Shown here: in pieces, positions 35,066 through 45,707 of the stretch
How positions within the stretch are numbered: position 1 is the stretch's first letter
Layout: every line of letters starts with the position of its first letter
Assembly: GCF_033115175.1 (NCBI RefSeq)
Contig: NC_084827.1
Location: 54,745,201 to 54,809,200 of the forward strand
Length of the DNA stretch: 64,000 nt
Source of the DNA: Lepus europaeus
Lineage: Eukaryota > Chordata > Mammalia > Lagomorpha > Leporidae
Reading direction: 5' to 3'
Translations under genes and position numbers: made by a program
Notes under the pieces: model-generated
The model's database searches: none
The model's input: only the letters and a program-made list of their open reading frames with translations
Told to the model about the DNA's origin: nothing

Positions 35066-35530
35066 TTTTTCTTTTTTTTTAACTTTTATTTAATGAATAT
35101 AAATTTCCAGTGTACAGCTTATGGATTACAATGGCTTCCCCCTCCCATAACTTCCCTCCCACCCACAACCCTCCCCTCTCCCACTCCCTCTCCCCTTCCA
35201 TTCACATCAAGATTCATTTTCAATTCTCTTTATATACAGAAGATCAATTTAGTATAAAGATTGCAACAGTTTGCACCCACATAGAAACACAAAGTGAAAT
35301 ATACTGTTTGAGTACTAGTTATAGCATTAAATCAAAATGTAGAGTACATTAAGGACAGAGATCCCACATGAGGAGCAACTGCACAGTGGCTCCTGTTGTT
35401 GACCCAACAAATTGACACTCTAGTTTATGGCGCCAGTAACCACCCTAGGCTCTCATCATGAGTTGCCAAGGCTATGGAAGCCTTCCAAGTTCACCGACTC
35501 TGATCATATTTAGACAAGGTCATAAAAGAC
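35066..35530 (-). other. L1 3' UTR and A-tail complement of the composite element
   Basis: The complement of 'attcattaaataaaagtt', the polypurine block and the 'cttctgtatataaagagaat' segment is present. Only one copy of the approximately 180-bp unit is evident. The variant differs from the L1s at 251 and 25095, so it comes from another L1 subfamily. Confidence 0.8.
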
Positions 35531-35999
35531 AGGGTAAGGATAGTAAGCAATGATCCTAAGAGTGGCATTTACCAAGTTTGAACAATTATACAGCATTAAG
35601 TGGGGAAGAGGACCATCAGTACACACAGGTTGGGAGTAGAGCCATTGGTGGTAGAGTAGAGGTTATGATTACAAAGGAATGAGGCCCAAGTGCACTAGAC
35701 AGGGCCTAGAACAAAGGACAGAGTCATTATTAGAGGAGCTAAGAAAGGTGCTGTCTAAGCTACAATTAAGTTTTCTGATTGAGAGGCAAATAGAACCTGA
35801 CAGAAGGGGCTTGATAATAATCTGGTGGGCTTTAGGCCTTGTAAATTCAGAGGCCCAGACCTATCTATCTCTTCACATGGGGTATATCCTAAGGGAGGTG
35901 TGAACCTCCTAGGGGAAGGCACTCTGTTGACTTTCATTACTTGGCTGGCCTGGGAGGAGAGCTGGCTAGGTAAAGGCAGGTGGCATCTCTAACAAGAAA

Positions 36000-36420
36000 T
36001 TTACAGTTCTGCCTGCAATGTTGCTGACCCTACTTGACCATCCCCTCAGCTGCAGTGGTCACTTTGGAAGTTGGGCTGAGTGAAGGGCTTTTCAGCTTAG
36101 AGCCAATAAGATCTGTGGCTCTGACCTGGGCATCCTTCGACTCCAGGGCAGGTCCATTTCCAGTGATCCAACTCTTGGCAGAGCTGCCAGGGCTCTTCAC
36201 AAGCTGACTTCTGCTGAAGCCCAGGCTTACCACATTGAAAGCCACTGCAGTGGACTGGCCTGTTGGGTCTCCTTGAGGGCAGATCACTGTACAGATCAGC
36301 CATTAATAGGCCTGCCACCCATTGCTTCTGATGCCTAGCTTTCTTTTCCTCCTGGTTTGTGTTAAAGCAGACCAGAGGATGCAAGTCAAGGGAGTGCCCG
36401 TGTCCCATCTCTAAACTTCG
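36000..36420 (-). pseudogene. Degenerate class I ERV gag-nucleocapsid/protease-like fragment
   Basis: On the minus strand the frame at 36408-36097 contains 'QEEKKARHQKQW', a lysine/glutamate-rich stretch as found before retroviral zinc knuckles. Then come 'FQCGKPG' and 'LCQELDHWKWTCP', which match the spacing and residues of CCHC knuckles, with some of the metal-binding residues replaced. Further on, in other frames, 'KVTTAAEG' and 'CKFLVRDAT' sit where the retroviral protease start and its active-site loop would lie; the catalytic motif is not intact. Frames are broken by stops. The fragment is short and dead. The assignment to gammaretrovirus-like (class I) ERVs rests on pattern alone. Confidence 0.55.
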
Positions 36421-38183
36421 GTGGCCTGAACTACAAGTCTATAGTCACAGGCATGTTCTGTAGTAGTTTTTCTAAGGTAGACAATGCCCATGAGGAAAAT
36501 TATATTCTCACTTAAAAACTTTCTTTCCCTTTGGTCTGAAAGGGAGGTTTTTTCTGCTTATTGTATACTTCACTGATGGCGAAGTGAATCTAGCTATGAG
36601 ATTATTATTTAAGTTCTTATTTTGGCTATGCTATTACAGAAAAATGTTAGCCATCTCTTTTATAAGGTCTAAAGATTAAATTGTACGTCCTACAGATTCC
36701 TTCATAATAGAATTAGTTTCCTACCTTGAAGACAATAGAGAAATGAAAGAACAAGTTGGGCTTAGAATAGAGAAATGAGGGAGCAAGTCCTAGATCGCTT
36801 GCTGACAATAGCAATATTACATGAATACTTAGCAAACAGTTTCAACCATTAGATAACAACTTAAGAAAACATTTACCAGAAGGTCCAATGCCTTCTATAA
36901 ATTTTAAGAATCATGTATTTGAAAACACCTCTTAAATATCTAACATGGTGTAGTTTGTTTAACCAGTAAACCTAAGCACAACCATCTAAAATGTTTTTAG
37001 TTTGTTTCTACCAACAAGTTTAAAACATATGATACACAGATTCAGGTCCCACAAATTAAAATGTATCTTTGATTGATTTTAGCAGCTTAAATTTTGGACA
37101 ATCTTATCTATAAGCCATTTAAAATAAAACTCTTAATAAAATTTCCCCATGTGGACATACAATATGCACACACATATAACATAGCATAATAGACCAATAT
37201 AGCAATTTTAATAATAGCTTTTAAAATCTTTAACTCTTTTTGTAGATTGCCAATTGATTTGAATTGCTTTTTCTTTTTAGTAACCTCAGTTAACCATACT
37301 TTCTCTCAGTTGGTACTGTTAATACATTATTGGCTTCATCTGTTTACAGAGCCATCCCAAAGTACTGAATACAATAGAAGTGGCTGGAAAAAGTCCATAT
37401 GAACCTATAGGAGGACAGCTAAACACAGAACCAACAACGCTTTAGTTTTATGAGCAGCACATCATATATAACTATGGATGACAAAAGACTTTAAGTCGCC
37501 ATGTTTAAAATTATAAACTCATCAACCAACAAGAGGCACTTGCTTACTTCACAGTATTTTTGAAAGCACATGTAGGATTTTACAAGCATTTAACCCTTTA
37601 GGCCTCTGGGGCTTTCTCATTAAGATAACTATCATGTCTAGTAACACAAAATCATTAGACTTTTTAACTCTGAAACATTTGTATTAATAGCATTTTCCAT
37701 TATAGAAACTTAAAGTTTGGTATCACATCACATCTTGACAGTACTTCTAATATAATCCAAATAGCCTGATTAGTTGGTGTCTCTATAAGATGAGAAACAT
37801 AGGTCCTTCGATTTTTTCAGTTGGGCCCAAACTGGAAAAACCAAAGTCCAGGATTTACTGGAAATTTTAGAGACCAGATTGTTTGAAACTTTGATTTTTT
37901 GAATGCCTGTCAAGAATGCCAAGAAGGCTCAAAATCCAAAATATCTGGTTGAAATAAGATTCCTTAAAATCATGTCATAACATAGAACAAATTTGATCAT
38001 TGTTACAAGGTGATTATTCAAATCTTTGAAAATAAGCACATATTTAAATGACCCATAGCTCTTAATAAAAATTCAGCTGTTTTTGAACAATTCCAATTTA
38101 ACAGACATCAAGAGAACATAATAGATTAATTTAACACATTGCTTTAACAGAGCATCAGAGTTTAATTCTATGTCAAAGAGAAA
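36421..38183 (-). other. AT-rich non-L1 segment of the composite element
   Basis: About 1.76 kb without homology to the other L1 copies in the window and without a long frame. It starts immediately after L1 spacer sequence (junction about 38184, after the complement of 'gatcacaggaagctcaa'). It could be the 5' part of an ERV, a piece of host transcript or an unrecognised repeat. Confidence 0.6.
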
Positions 38184-38223
38184 TTGAGCTTCCTGTGATC
38201 TTTTGCTGTGAGGTTTCCTTCCT

Positions 38224-39285
38224 TTACCTTCTTTCATATTGGTGACCATGTTTCTGTGTTTCTGTATGTAACACATCTTTAAGCATCTTTTGCAGGGCAG
38301 GATGAGTGGCAACAAATTCTTTCAGTTTCTGTTTGCTATGAAAAGTCTTAGTTTCACCTTCATTCATAAATGAGAGCTTTGCAGGATATAATATTCTGGG
38401 CTGGCAGTTTTTCTCTCTTAGTACCTGGGCTATGTCTCGCCATTCCCTTCTAGCTTGTAGAGTTTCTGATGAGAAGTCTGCTGTGAGTCTAATTGGAGAT
38501 CCTCTAAGAGTAATCTGACGTTTCTCTCTTGCACCTTTTAGGATCTTTTCTTTATGTTTCACTGTGGTGAGTTTGATTACAACGTGTCGTGGTGAGGATC
38601 TCTTTTGGTCATGTTTATTAGGGGTTCTATAAGCTTCCTGTACTAAGATGCCTCTGTCCTTCTCCAAACCTGGGAAATTTTCTGCTAGTATCTCACTGAA
38701 AATGCCTTCTAATCCTTTCTCCCTCTCCATGCCTTCAGGAACTCCTAGAACCCGAATGTTGGGTTTTTTAATAGTATCCTGTAGATTCCCGACAATATTT
38801 TTTAGATTTCTAATTTCTTCTTCTTTTCTTTGGCTTGCCTGTTTCCTTTCCTGTTCTCTGTCTTCTAAGTCTGATATTCTCTCTTCTGCTTCGCCCATTC
38901 TGTTTTTAAGGCTCTCTAATGTGTTTGTCATTTGATCTATTGAATTCTTCATTTCATTATGATTTCTCATCACTATCACAGTTTCTTGTTCCACTAGTTG
39001 TTTCATTTCATTTTGATTCCTCCTTAATATTTCATGTTCACGAGAGAGATTTTCTATCTTGTCCATTAAGGATTTCTGTAGTTCAAGAATTTGTTTCTGA
39101 GAACTTCTTAATGTTTTTATCAATTTTTTGAGATCCGCTTCTTGCATTTCTTCGATCTCATCATCTTCATAATCTTGAATCGGGGTGTCTTTTTCATTTG
39201 GGGGCATCATAGTGTCTTCCTTGTTCTTGTTACCTCGGTTTTTGCGTTTGTTGTATGGCATGTTGGAGATATTTGGGTTCTTCAC
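38224..39285 (-). CDS. L1 ORF1p, RNA-binding chaperone (open, 353 aa)
   Basis: Uninterrupted ORF1 closely similar to the one at 985-2022 along its whole length. It has an acidic N-terminus ('QDYEDDEIEEMQEADLKKL'), a coiled coil at about residues 50-175, an RRM-like domain starting at 'NIRVLGVPEG', and a C-terminal domain with 'RILYPAKLSF'. The first Met gives eight extra residues ('MKNPNISN') before the Met that corresponds to the other copy's start; either could be used. No ORF2 follows, so this ORF1 would have to act on RNA mobilised by another L1's ORF2p. Its open frame in a composite element suggests recent insertion or selection, but a single copy cannot show which. Confidence 0.92.
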   Translation of the reverse strand: MKNPNISNMPYNKRKNRGNKNKEDTMMPPNEKDTPIQDYEDDEIEEMQEADLKKLIKTLRSSQKQILELQKSLMDKIENLSREHEILRRNQNEMKQLVEQETVIVMRNHNEMKNSIDQMTNTLESLKNRMGEAEERISDLEDREQERKQASQRKEEEIRNLKNIVGNLQDTIKKPNIRVLGVPEGMEREKGLEGIFSEILAENFPGLEKDRGILVQEAYRTPNKHDQKRSSPRHVVIKLTTVKHKEKILKGAREKRQITLRGSPIRLTADFSSETLQARREWRDIAQVLREKNCQPRILYPAKLSFMNEGETKTFHSKQKLKEFVATHPALQKMLKDVLHTETQKHGHQYERR

Positions 39286-39450
39286 TGTGGTGTTTTTTCT
39301 TGTTATACTATGGCTCTATATTAAGTGGACTGTCTGCTTTCGGTGGAGCCTTAGAGGCTTGAGATGAGTGTGGACTGAGAGCTGTGTTTGGTTCCTCAGG
39401 GTTGAGGGTGTGTCAAAGATGACACTCCCAGGTTAGGTGTGGTAAATCTC

Positions 39451-39486
<36 letters not shown>

Positions 39487-40223
39487 TTTTTTTTTTTTGT
39501 TTTGATTCAAAAGGGAAGTAATTCCACACAGCTGAACGTAATTGGGGGTAATTAGCAGGCGAATGATATACCCACAGGAGCCAGAGATTGGAAGCTCTTT
39601 CCCAAGGACCACACAGGGAATCTCTGCTGCCCTCAGTGTGGGCTCCAATTCTCCTGCAGCCTCCCACTGGGTTGCCAAGTTAGATGCTAATCTCCTGTTA
39701 TTTCACCCCTCCCCCCAGAGTCAGGTTTTTCTGCTAGGCTCAGGGCTGGTGCAGACCTGAAGTCGCCCTGCTTATGACGTATGTCCAAAATGGCGCCTGC
39801 TCTTTGTCTTGCTCGCCTTTGAGGGGTGAGCGGAGAGAGAGAAACTCGTGTCCGTATCGGTTTTTCCTCTCTCTCTTCTAGTTAGCCTGGTGAACTCTTC
39901 CCCACAGAGTTTCAAGCCTCGTTCCCTCTAGCCTCCTCTTTCCGCTTGCCCGCTGGTGTCTCGGGCTATTGAGGTTCGGCTCACCTCGCGTCCCAGCGCT
40001 GGTGCATTGAGTCTGCTGCTGGTGTCTCGAATTTGGGCTCCCACGCTCTCCACGCAGGTCCACTGTGAATCACTAGTTCCGGAAGTTGTTTCCTCTGCTG
40101 TTTCTTCCCCTACTCTTCCTTGACCCTGCAGTAACTCCACTTTTATTAACCTGTGTCTTGCCGAAAAATATCAATGTGCTCCCTTCCTATTCCACCATCT
40201 TGCCGCTCTCCAGATTTTACTTC
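39286..40223 (-). promoter_or_regulatory. L1 5' UTR of the composite element (distinct type)
   Basis: On the minus strand it begins with 'aagatggtggaataggaagg' and is CpG-richer than the 5' UTR at 251. A (GAAA)n run (complement at about 39449-39484) occupies the place where the other copy has (GA)n. A donor-like GCGAG|GTGAGC occurs near 39985. The first 400 bp differ from the other young L1, while the last 300 bp are similar. Confidence 0.75.
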
Positions 40224-40439
40224 TAGCATGGAATATCTTTTTACATCCTTTTACTTTCAGTCTGCATTCGTGTTTGTTGGTTAGATGTGTTTCTTGTAGG
40301 CATCAAATAAATGGGTTTTCATATTTAATCAATTTAGCCAGTCTGTATCTTTTAACTGGAGAGTTGAGACCATTTACATTCATGGTGACTATTGATAAGT
40401 AACGACTTTTCCCTGCCATTTTTTCCAAAGATATTCCTA

Positions 40440-41440
40440 ATTTTTATTTTGGATTTCTTTTGTACTTTTACTGGAAGATTTTGTTCCTTTACCTTCTTTT
40501 GTAGTGATGACTGTGTTTCTATGTTTCTGTGTGCAGCACATCCTTAAGCATGTTTTGCAAGGGTGGATGGGTGGTGAAAATTTCTTTAAATTTCTGTTTG
40601 TATGGAATGTCCTTATTTCACCTTCACTCATAAATGAGAGCTTTTCATGGTACAGTATCCTGAGTTGACAATTTTTTTCTTTTAAGATTTTAAATATATC
40701 TCTCCATTCTCTTCTAGCCTATAGGGTTTCTGATGAGAAGTCCACTGTGAGTCTAACTGGAGATCCTCTGAAAGTAATCTGGCATTTCTCTTGTGCACAT
40801 TTTACAATCTTTTCTTTATATTTTTCCATGGAGAGTTTGATTACAATGTGTCACGGTGAAGATCTTTTCTGGTCATGTCTATTAGGAGTCCTTTTTGCTT
40901 CCTATACTTGTATGTCCCTTTCTTTCTCCAAATTAGGGAAGTTTTCTGTTATTATTTCACTAAAAGGCCCTCTAATCCTTTCTCTTTTTCCATACCTTCA
41001 GGAACTCCCAGAACCATATGTTGGGTGGTTTGATAGTATCCTGAAGTTTCCCAACTGTTTTTTTTAGCTTGCTAAGTTCCTCTTCCTGTTTTTGGTCTGA
41101 CTGTATAATTTCCTGCAATTTGTCTTCTAAGTCAGATATTCTTTCTTTTGCTTCATCGATTCTGCTCTTAAGGCTTTCCACTGAATTTTTAAATGTGTTG
41201 TATTGAATTGTTCATTTCCAAGACTTATTTGGATTTCTCTTTACGATATCAATTTCTTGCAAGACGTTTCCTTCCATGTCATATGCAGATTTCATTAGTC
41301 ATGCATTTACTTCTGATTACTTCTAAGTAATCCTATGATCTATTTTTTAAATTCCATTTCTGACATTTCTTCAATCTCTTCATCTTCATAATCTAGTATT
41401 AAAGTGTTGTATTCTTTTGGGGGCATCATGTTGTCTTCTT
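40440..41440 (-). pseudogene. Old L1 ORF1, decayed
   Basis: Minus-strand fragments match ORF1 in order: a C-terminal piece near 40437-40631 and a coiled-coil piece near 40972-41181 ('ESLKSRIDEAKERISDLEDK'). Frameshifts and stops separate them. Confidence 0.85.
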
Positions 41441-42510
41441 TATTCTTGTTTCTTGAATTGTTGCAGTTATCATTTGGTATTTATGGAAATACTCATTGGT
41501 TTCTTCTTGATTTTTTCACTGTGGCAACTTTTATATTTGGACTGTGACTCTGTAGATTAGTGGAATGTCTACATTTTCAGTGAATATCTAGAAGCATGTG
41601 GCCAGGGAGCTCTATTCAGTGCTATAGGGTGAAGGGAGTGTCCAAGGTGACACTCAGGTTGAGTGTGGTAAATTTCTGATTTTTTGTTTTGTCAGAGAGG
41701 ATTTTTGTTCTGCTCTGTTGGCATACACTCAGCTGAACTCCTCTCCTCAGAGGGGACCGTGCCTGGGTACTAGCTCCAGTGGGTATAGTATTCATCCATG
41801 CTGCCACAAGAACCACACAAAGGATCTGTGCTGTCCTTAGTGTAAGCACAGATTCCACAGCAATGTCTCTCACCAGGAAACCAGGGAGTCCTGAGCATTT
41901 GGAGCCTCCCAAAGTGACCACCCAAAGTCCCAGCCACATGCAGCCTTAGTGTCTTCACAATCCCAACACCCAAGCCTCCCACAGTCATGAGCACCCAGCC
42001 CCCTGTCAGTTCTCCCCACCAGACTCATTTGTCCCTACTCTACTAGTTGCTGGGCTTATGGCCAGTGCAGCTCTTATATATGTCCAAATGGGTGCCTGCT
42101 CTCTATCAGCTTGTTATAGGATGCTGTTGCAGGGTGATCGGAGAAAGAGAAAGGTGACCCCCCCTTTTTTTCTCCTCTAGTTTGGCGGGTACACTATTCC
42201 CCACAGGGCTCTAAGCCAGATCCCCTCCAGGCTCTTCCTGCAGCTTTATCACCAGTGGCTTGAGATGCTGCAGTCTGGTCTCACCTCATGCTCCAAAGCT
42301 GGTATGGAGGCTCTCAGCTGCTGGAGTCCTGAGTTGTGTGTGTCCACATCCTCCACATAGGTCCACAGTGTCCCTCTGATTTGTGTGGAGTTTCCTCTGC
42401 CATTTTCTCCCTATCTCTTCCCTGAAACTGCACTCTCCACTTTTTTAAAACTATCTTCTCCTAGACTAAAGCAGTAAGCTCCCTCCCTGCTCCACCATCT
42501 TAATCCAATC
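41441..42510 (-). other. Old L1 5' UTR
   Basis: GC-richer DNA ending in the complement of the 'aagatggtggagcagggagg' start near 42500. A purine run complement ('cccccctttttttctcctc') lies near 42158. Confidence 0.75.
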
Positions 42511-43079
42511 CAAACATTTGTTTCTACCATTGTAGAAAGTTCTATTGCATGGTGCTAAGTGGGGTGTCAATCCTTTCTACTTGCAGGGGCTAGTTGGTGT
42601 GGCATGGACTTAGGATGTTGACACACACCTCCTGATGTAGCCCCAGGTCGCAGTTGTTGGACAATAAGCCTATCTGGAACACAGGCTGCCTCTACTTTCC
42701 CTGCTCTCAGCCAGAATCACCCCCCTAAACCCAACTCATGCTTGTGTCTGCCTTCAGTGAGGTCATAGTTGAGCATCTGGCCCCAGAAACACAATGTCAG
42801 CAGTTTCCATGCAAGCAGGTCTGGGTGGGCCTCCTTTTTGCAGAGCCAAACACCTCTGTGGCCCTCCACCCTCCAGAGGTGCTCGACATCATGGCCCAGC
42901 ATCCCAACTCCATCTGCCTCTCTGGAACTCACCATCCACCTCCCAACTGAAGATGGGAAGCTATGACAAGAACAGCAGCTCTCCCTGGAAAGTATCCACA
43001 TTTGCCTGTGTGACAGCCATGCAGAGCCACCTGTTTCTGTTAGAAATGGGCCTCACAGGGTCTTCGTCTTCCACGAGCA
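42511..43079. other. Low-repeat intergenic DNA
   Basis: No gene or repeat recognised. A long plus frame (from 42794) continues into the TG-rich minisatellite, but its length there is due to the repeat, so I do not call it coding. Confidence 0.45.
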
Positions 43080-43385
43080 CTCATGTGCATGTGTACTGTG
43101 TATGTGTGTACATGTGTCTTTGCATAATTGTGTGTATGCACGTGTGTATGCACTTCTGTGTTTATGTGCATACATGGGTCTGCTTGTATGTTTGCATGTG
43201 TGTTCATGTGTGTCTACATGTGTTTGTGTGCATGTTTGTGTATATGTTTCTGTTTATACATGTGCATGTGCACATCTATGTGTATGCCAATCTGTGTAGA
43301 TGTATGCATGTAAGCCTGTGCATGGATCTGTGTGTATACCTATGCTTATGTATGCATGTACACGTGAATCTCTATGCCTGTGTCA
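43080..43385. repeat. TG-rich (TGTGTATGCA-like) minisatellite
   Basis: About 300 bp of variable tg/tgta/tgca words such as 'gtgtgtatgcacgtgtgtat', without a strict period. It keeps several frames open on the plus strand, giving Cys/Val/Met/His-rich translations of no meaning. Confidence 0.9.
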
Positions 43386-45357
43386 TCTTGAGCCTCTCTG
43401 CTTCTCCCAGTGTGTGTGGATGCCAGGGGCAGTGTTTGCCTCCCAGTCCCACACAGCAAGCAAGAGCTATCTCTGGGGCTTCAAAGAGTTCATGAACTAA
43501 CCTCCAGCTCAAGAAAGATAATTCTGGGCACTCAAGTCCAGGCCAGACACTTAGGAAGCTTAATTTTTTCTGTAAGATAAGGCCATGAAGGTAGCTACCA
43601 TACAGGGCCACCATGAGGACTGAGTGCCTGGCACGTGGTCTGTGCTCAACAAATCTTAACCAGTGTTGTTTTTTTTTAAGATAACTAATACAATAGAATA
43701 CCTCCTACTGCTAAACTCCTACTGTGCCCTAGAACTCGTGAGCTCTCTGCTGTCCCCTTTAATCCTCCCTGCACCGTAAGAGGTACCATGTTCACTCTCC
43801 CAGTGGCTGCTGACAAGCCAGAGGCACAGGAAAGGCTGCATATTTTGCCCTTAACCACAGGTTGTCGGTTTCCACTGCCCCTCCCAACTTCCCCAAAAGC
43901 TCCAGAGGCTTCGTGGGAAAACACATGATCGCCAACAGGGAAACTGGAGGACAGGGTACCTACCAGCTATCATGCCTCAGGGCTGCATGCAGAGGGAAAG
44001 GAAAAAGTAAGATTCCGTGAGTGTGGCCCCAGGAGGTCACCACTGAGGAGACAAGGCAGCAGGGGGAGGGTGGCAAGCCTCTCTCCACAGGCGTGGAGGC
44101 CAAGAACAAGGTCATGGCAGAGGAAGCAGCTGGAGGGCTCAGGGCTGGTCAGGGCAAGGGGAGGGTGTGTGTGTGTGTCCAGGGCTCTGAATCCCCTTCC
44201 TCTATTAAAAGTCCTCCACTAGTTAGCTATCAGGGCCAACATTCCACCCTTAAAATGCACCCATGCCTTGAGTTTGGGGAATTCTGTCTCCACGCAGTAC
44301 CGTGCCTCTACAAGCCAGCACCTCCCATTGAGCTGCCCACAACCGGCAGTGCTGTGGTTAGAGCTGGCTCACTCAATGAGCAGAGATGGAGCCCAGGAGA
44401 GCAGACCCTGCTGGGTGAGTCTTCACGAGCTATGGGAGAGGAATGGCAGTGATGCCAGAGTGACAGTGTCTCAGGGCCTGCCAAGCAGACACACACACAC
44501 ACACACACACTCCAGCCACAATGCTGGCAGGACAGCAGGGGAGTACAATGACTTCATTTTCAGATTATTATTATTTAAACACGGAAAAACCAAGAAAGAC
44601 AAAAGAAGTTTGTTTTGGCAACTTGACTTTCAGCATCAGGAAAGTCATGGCCAAGTATTTCTCCCAGGTTTCTGTTCCCCTGGGTCTTGGGTGTGGTTGC
44701 CAAAGGCCTAGGGGGCCCAGGTTGTCCAGGGGACAGGAGGGACCAGGTGGAATGGATGCAAAGGGAAAGGTGAAGTCACACGGCCACTTGTTTTGTCTAC
44801 AAAACACCAAACAACAGTGGTGGTTGGGTCCTTCTCTTGTGACCCTGTTGGATAGAGACATTGCTTTGGGTTTTTCTGTTTTGGTTTTGCTTTGTTTGCT
44901 GTGACTCTTGCTGTAAGAACACTGGGGCTAACCTGGCTCCGCCACACCACCTTATCTCATCAAAGCACATGCACAGAGAGGGCTGGATTAGACCTCATAC
45001 CACCTCAGCCTATCGCTGCAGAGTCCTGGGTTCCTGGTCCCACCCTGCCCAGGCTCAGCCACGCTCACTCTGGTGATCAGGGGCTGCTGCCATCTGAAAA
45101 ACCTGTCTTCTCCACTTATTCCTACATTTAATTCAGATGAACACTTTTCCAGGACCAAGCCTCAGGGAGCTGGTTTGAGCCTCAGGGCCATCCACCTTCC
45201 CTGTTCTCTATTGTCAGTCTCTGTGAGGCAGGAAGATAGAAATTAGCCTATGTGTGTGAGAGAGAGCACACTTGCAAAAAGCAATGGAGCAGCCTCTAGG
45301 ATCCTGGGAAGCACGTCTTAGGAGCAACCCCAGATTTTACACTACAAAGGCCTGCCT
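43386..45357. other. Low-repeat DNA with MIR pieces and an (AC)n run
   Basis: MIR-like text lies at about 43580-43670 ('gagtgcctggcacgtggtct', 'gctcaacaaatcttaacc'), with a MIR-like minus scrap near 43700-43800. An (AC)11 run lies at 44489-44510. Frames near 44021-44452 and 44268-44711 are open but have no recognised domain. The G-rich region 44030-44200 is not obviously a CpG island. Confidence 0.4.
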
Positions 45358-45373
45358 AGACCCCAGTAAACTT

Positions 45374-45691
45374 TTTTTAAAGATTTTTATCTTTTATTTG
45401 AAAGAGTTACACAGAGGGAGGAGGGGGGGGGTGTCTTCTATCCGATGGTTCATTCCCCAGTTGGCTGCAATGGCTGGAGCTGCACTGATCCCAAGCCAGG
45501 AGCCAGAGCTTCTTCTGGGTCTCCCACGTAGGTGCAGGAGCCCAAGGACTTGGCCTCTTCTTACTGCTTTCCCAGGCCATAGCAGAGAGCTGGATCAGAA
45601 ATGGAGCAGCTGGGTCTCGAACCAGCGTCCATATGAAATGCAGGCACTGCAGGCCAGGGCGTTAACCCACTGCGCCACAGCACTGGCCCCA
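45374..45691 (-). mobile_element. CSINE, minus, with TSD
   Basis: T-run, 'aaagatttttatcttttatt', SINE complement to 'gccacagcactggcccca'. The perfect 16-bp TSD agaccccagtaaactt lies at 45358-45373 and 45692-45707. Confidence 0.96.
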
Positions 45692-45707
45692 AGACCCCAG
45701 TAAACTT

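Larger units (their letters stand above)
35066..40223 (-). mobile_element. Composite L1: L1 5' UTR + ORF1 + non-L1 insert + L1 3' UTR, no ORF2
   Basis: Flanked by a perfect 19-bp TSD tagcatggaatatcttttt at 35047-35065 and 40224-40242 in the old L1. Read on the minus strand it has an L1 5' UTR (40223-39286), open ORF1 (39285-38224), and the start of the ORF1-ORF2 spacer up to about 38184. About 2.65 kb of sequence unlike any other L1 here follows, including a degenerate retroviral gag/pro-like piece. The last part is an L1 3' UTR from about 35530 with a T-run (A-tail complement) at 35066-35080. Fourteen bases (40210-40223) precede the usual 5' end. One TSD for the whole unit implies that it integrated as a composite, or that the middle was exchanged later by recombination. 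Confidence 0.88.
24190..42510 (-). mobile_element. Old, near full-length L1, minus, split by three nested insertions
   Basis: When the insertions are set aside, one continuous diverged L1 reads leftward. It has 5' UTR (42510 to about 41440, with the 'aagatggtgg'-type start as the complement near 42497), ORF1 (about 41440-40440), ORF2 (40430-40243, 35046-34543, 34201-31717, 25083 and below) and 3' UTR (down to 24190). Insertions at 25095-31705, 34212-34542 and 35066-40223 each duplicated the old L1 sequence at their borders, which proves the nesting. All frames are decayed. Confidence 0.92.

Noticed and set aside
39413-39678. Minus-strand frames of about 80 codons ending in Lys/Glu/Arg repeats
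   Set aside because: They translate the L1 5' UTR and its (GAAA)n tract.
42794-43495. 233-codon plus-strand frame rich in Cys, Val and Met
   Set aside because: Half of it is the translated TGTA-type minisatellite, and the rest has no domain or splice support.
44021-44711. Two overlapping open frames of about 145 codons
   Set aside because: They overlap in different frames, contain the (AC)n tract in one, and show no known domain; chance is likely.
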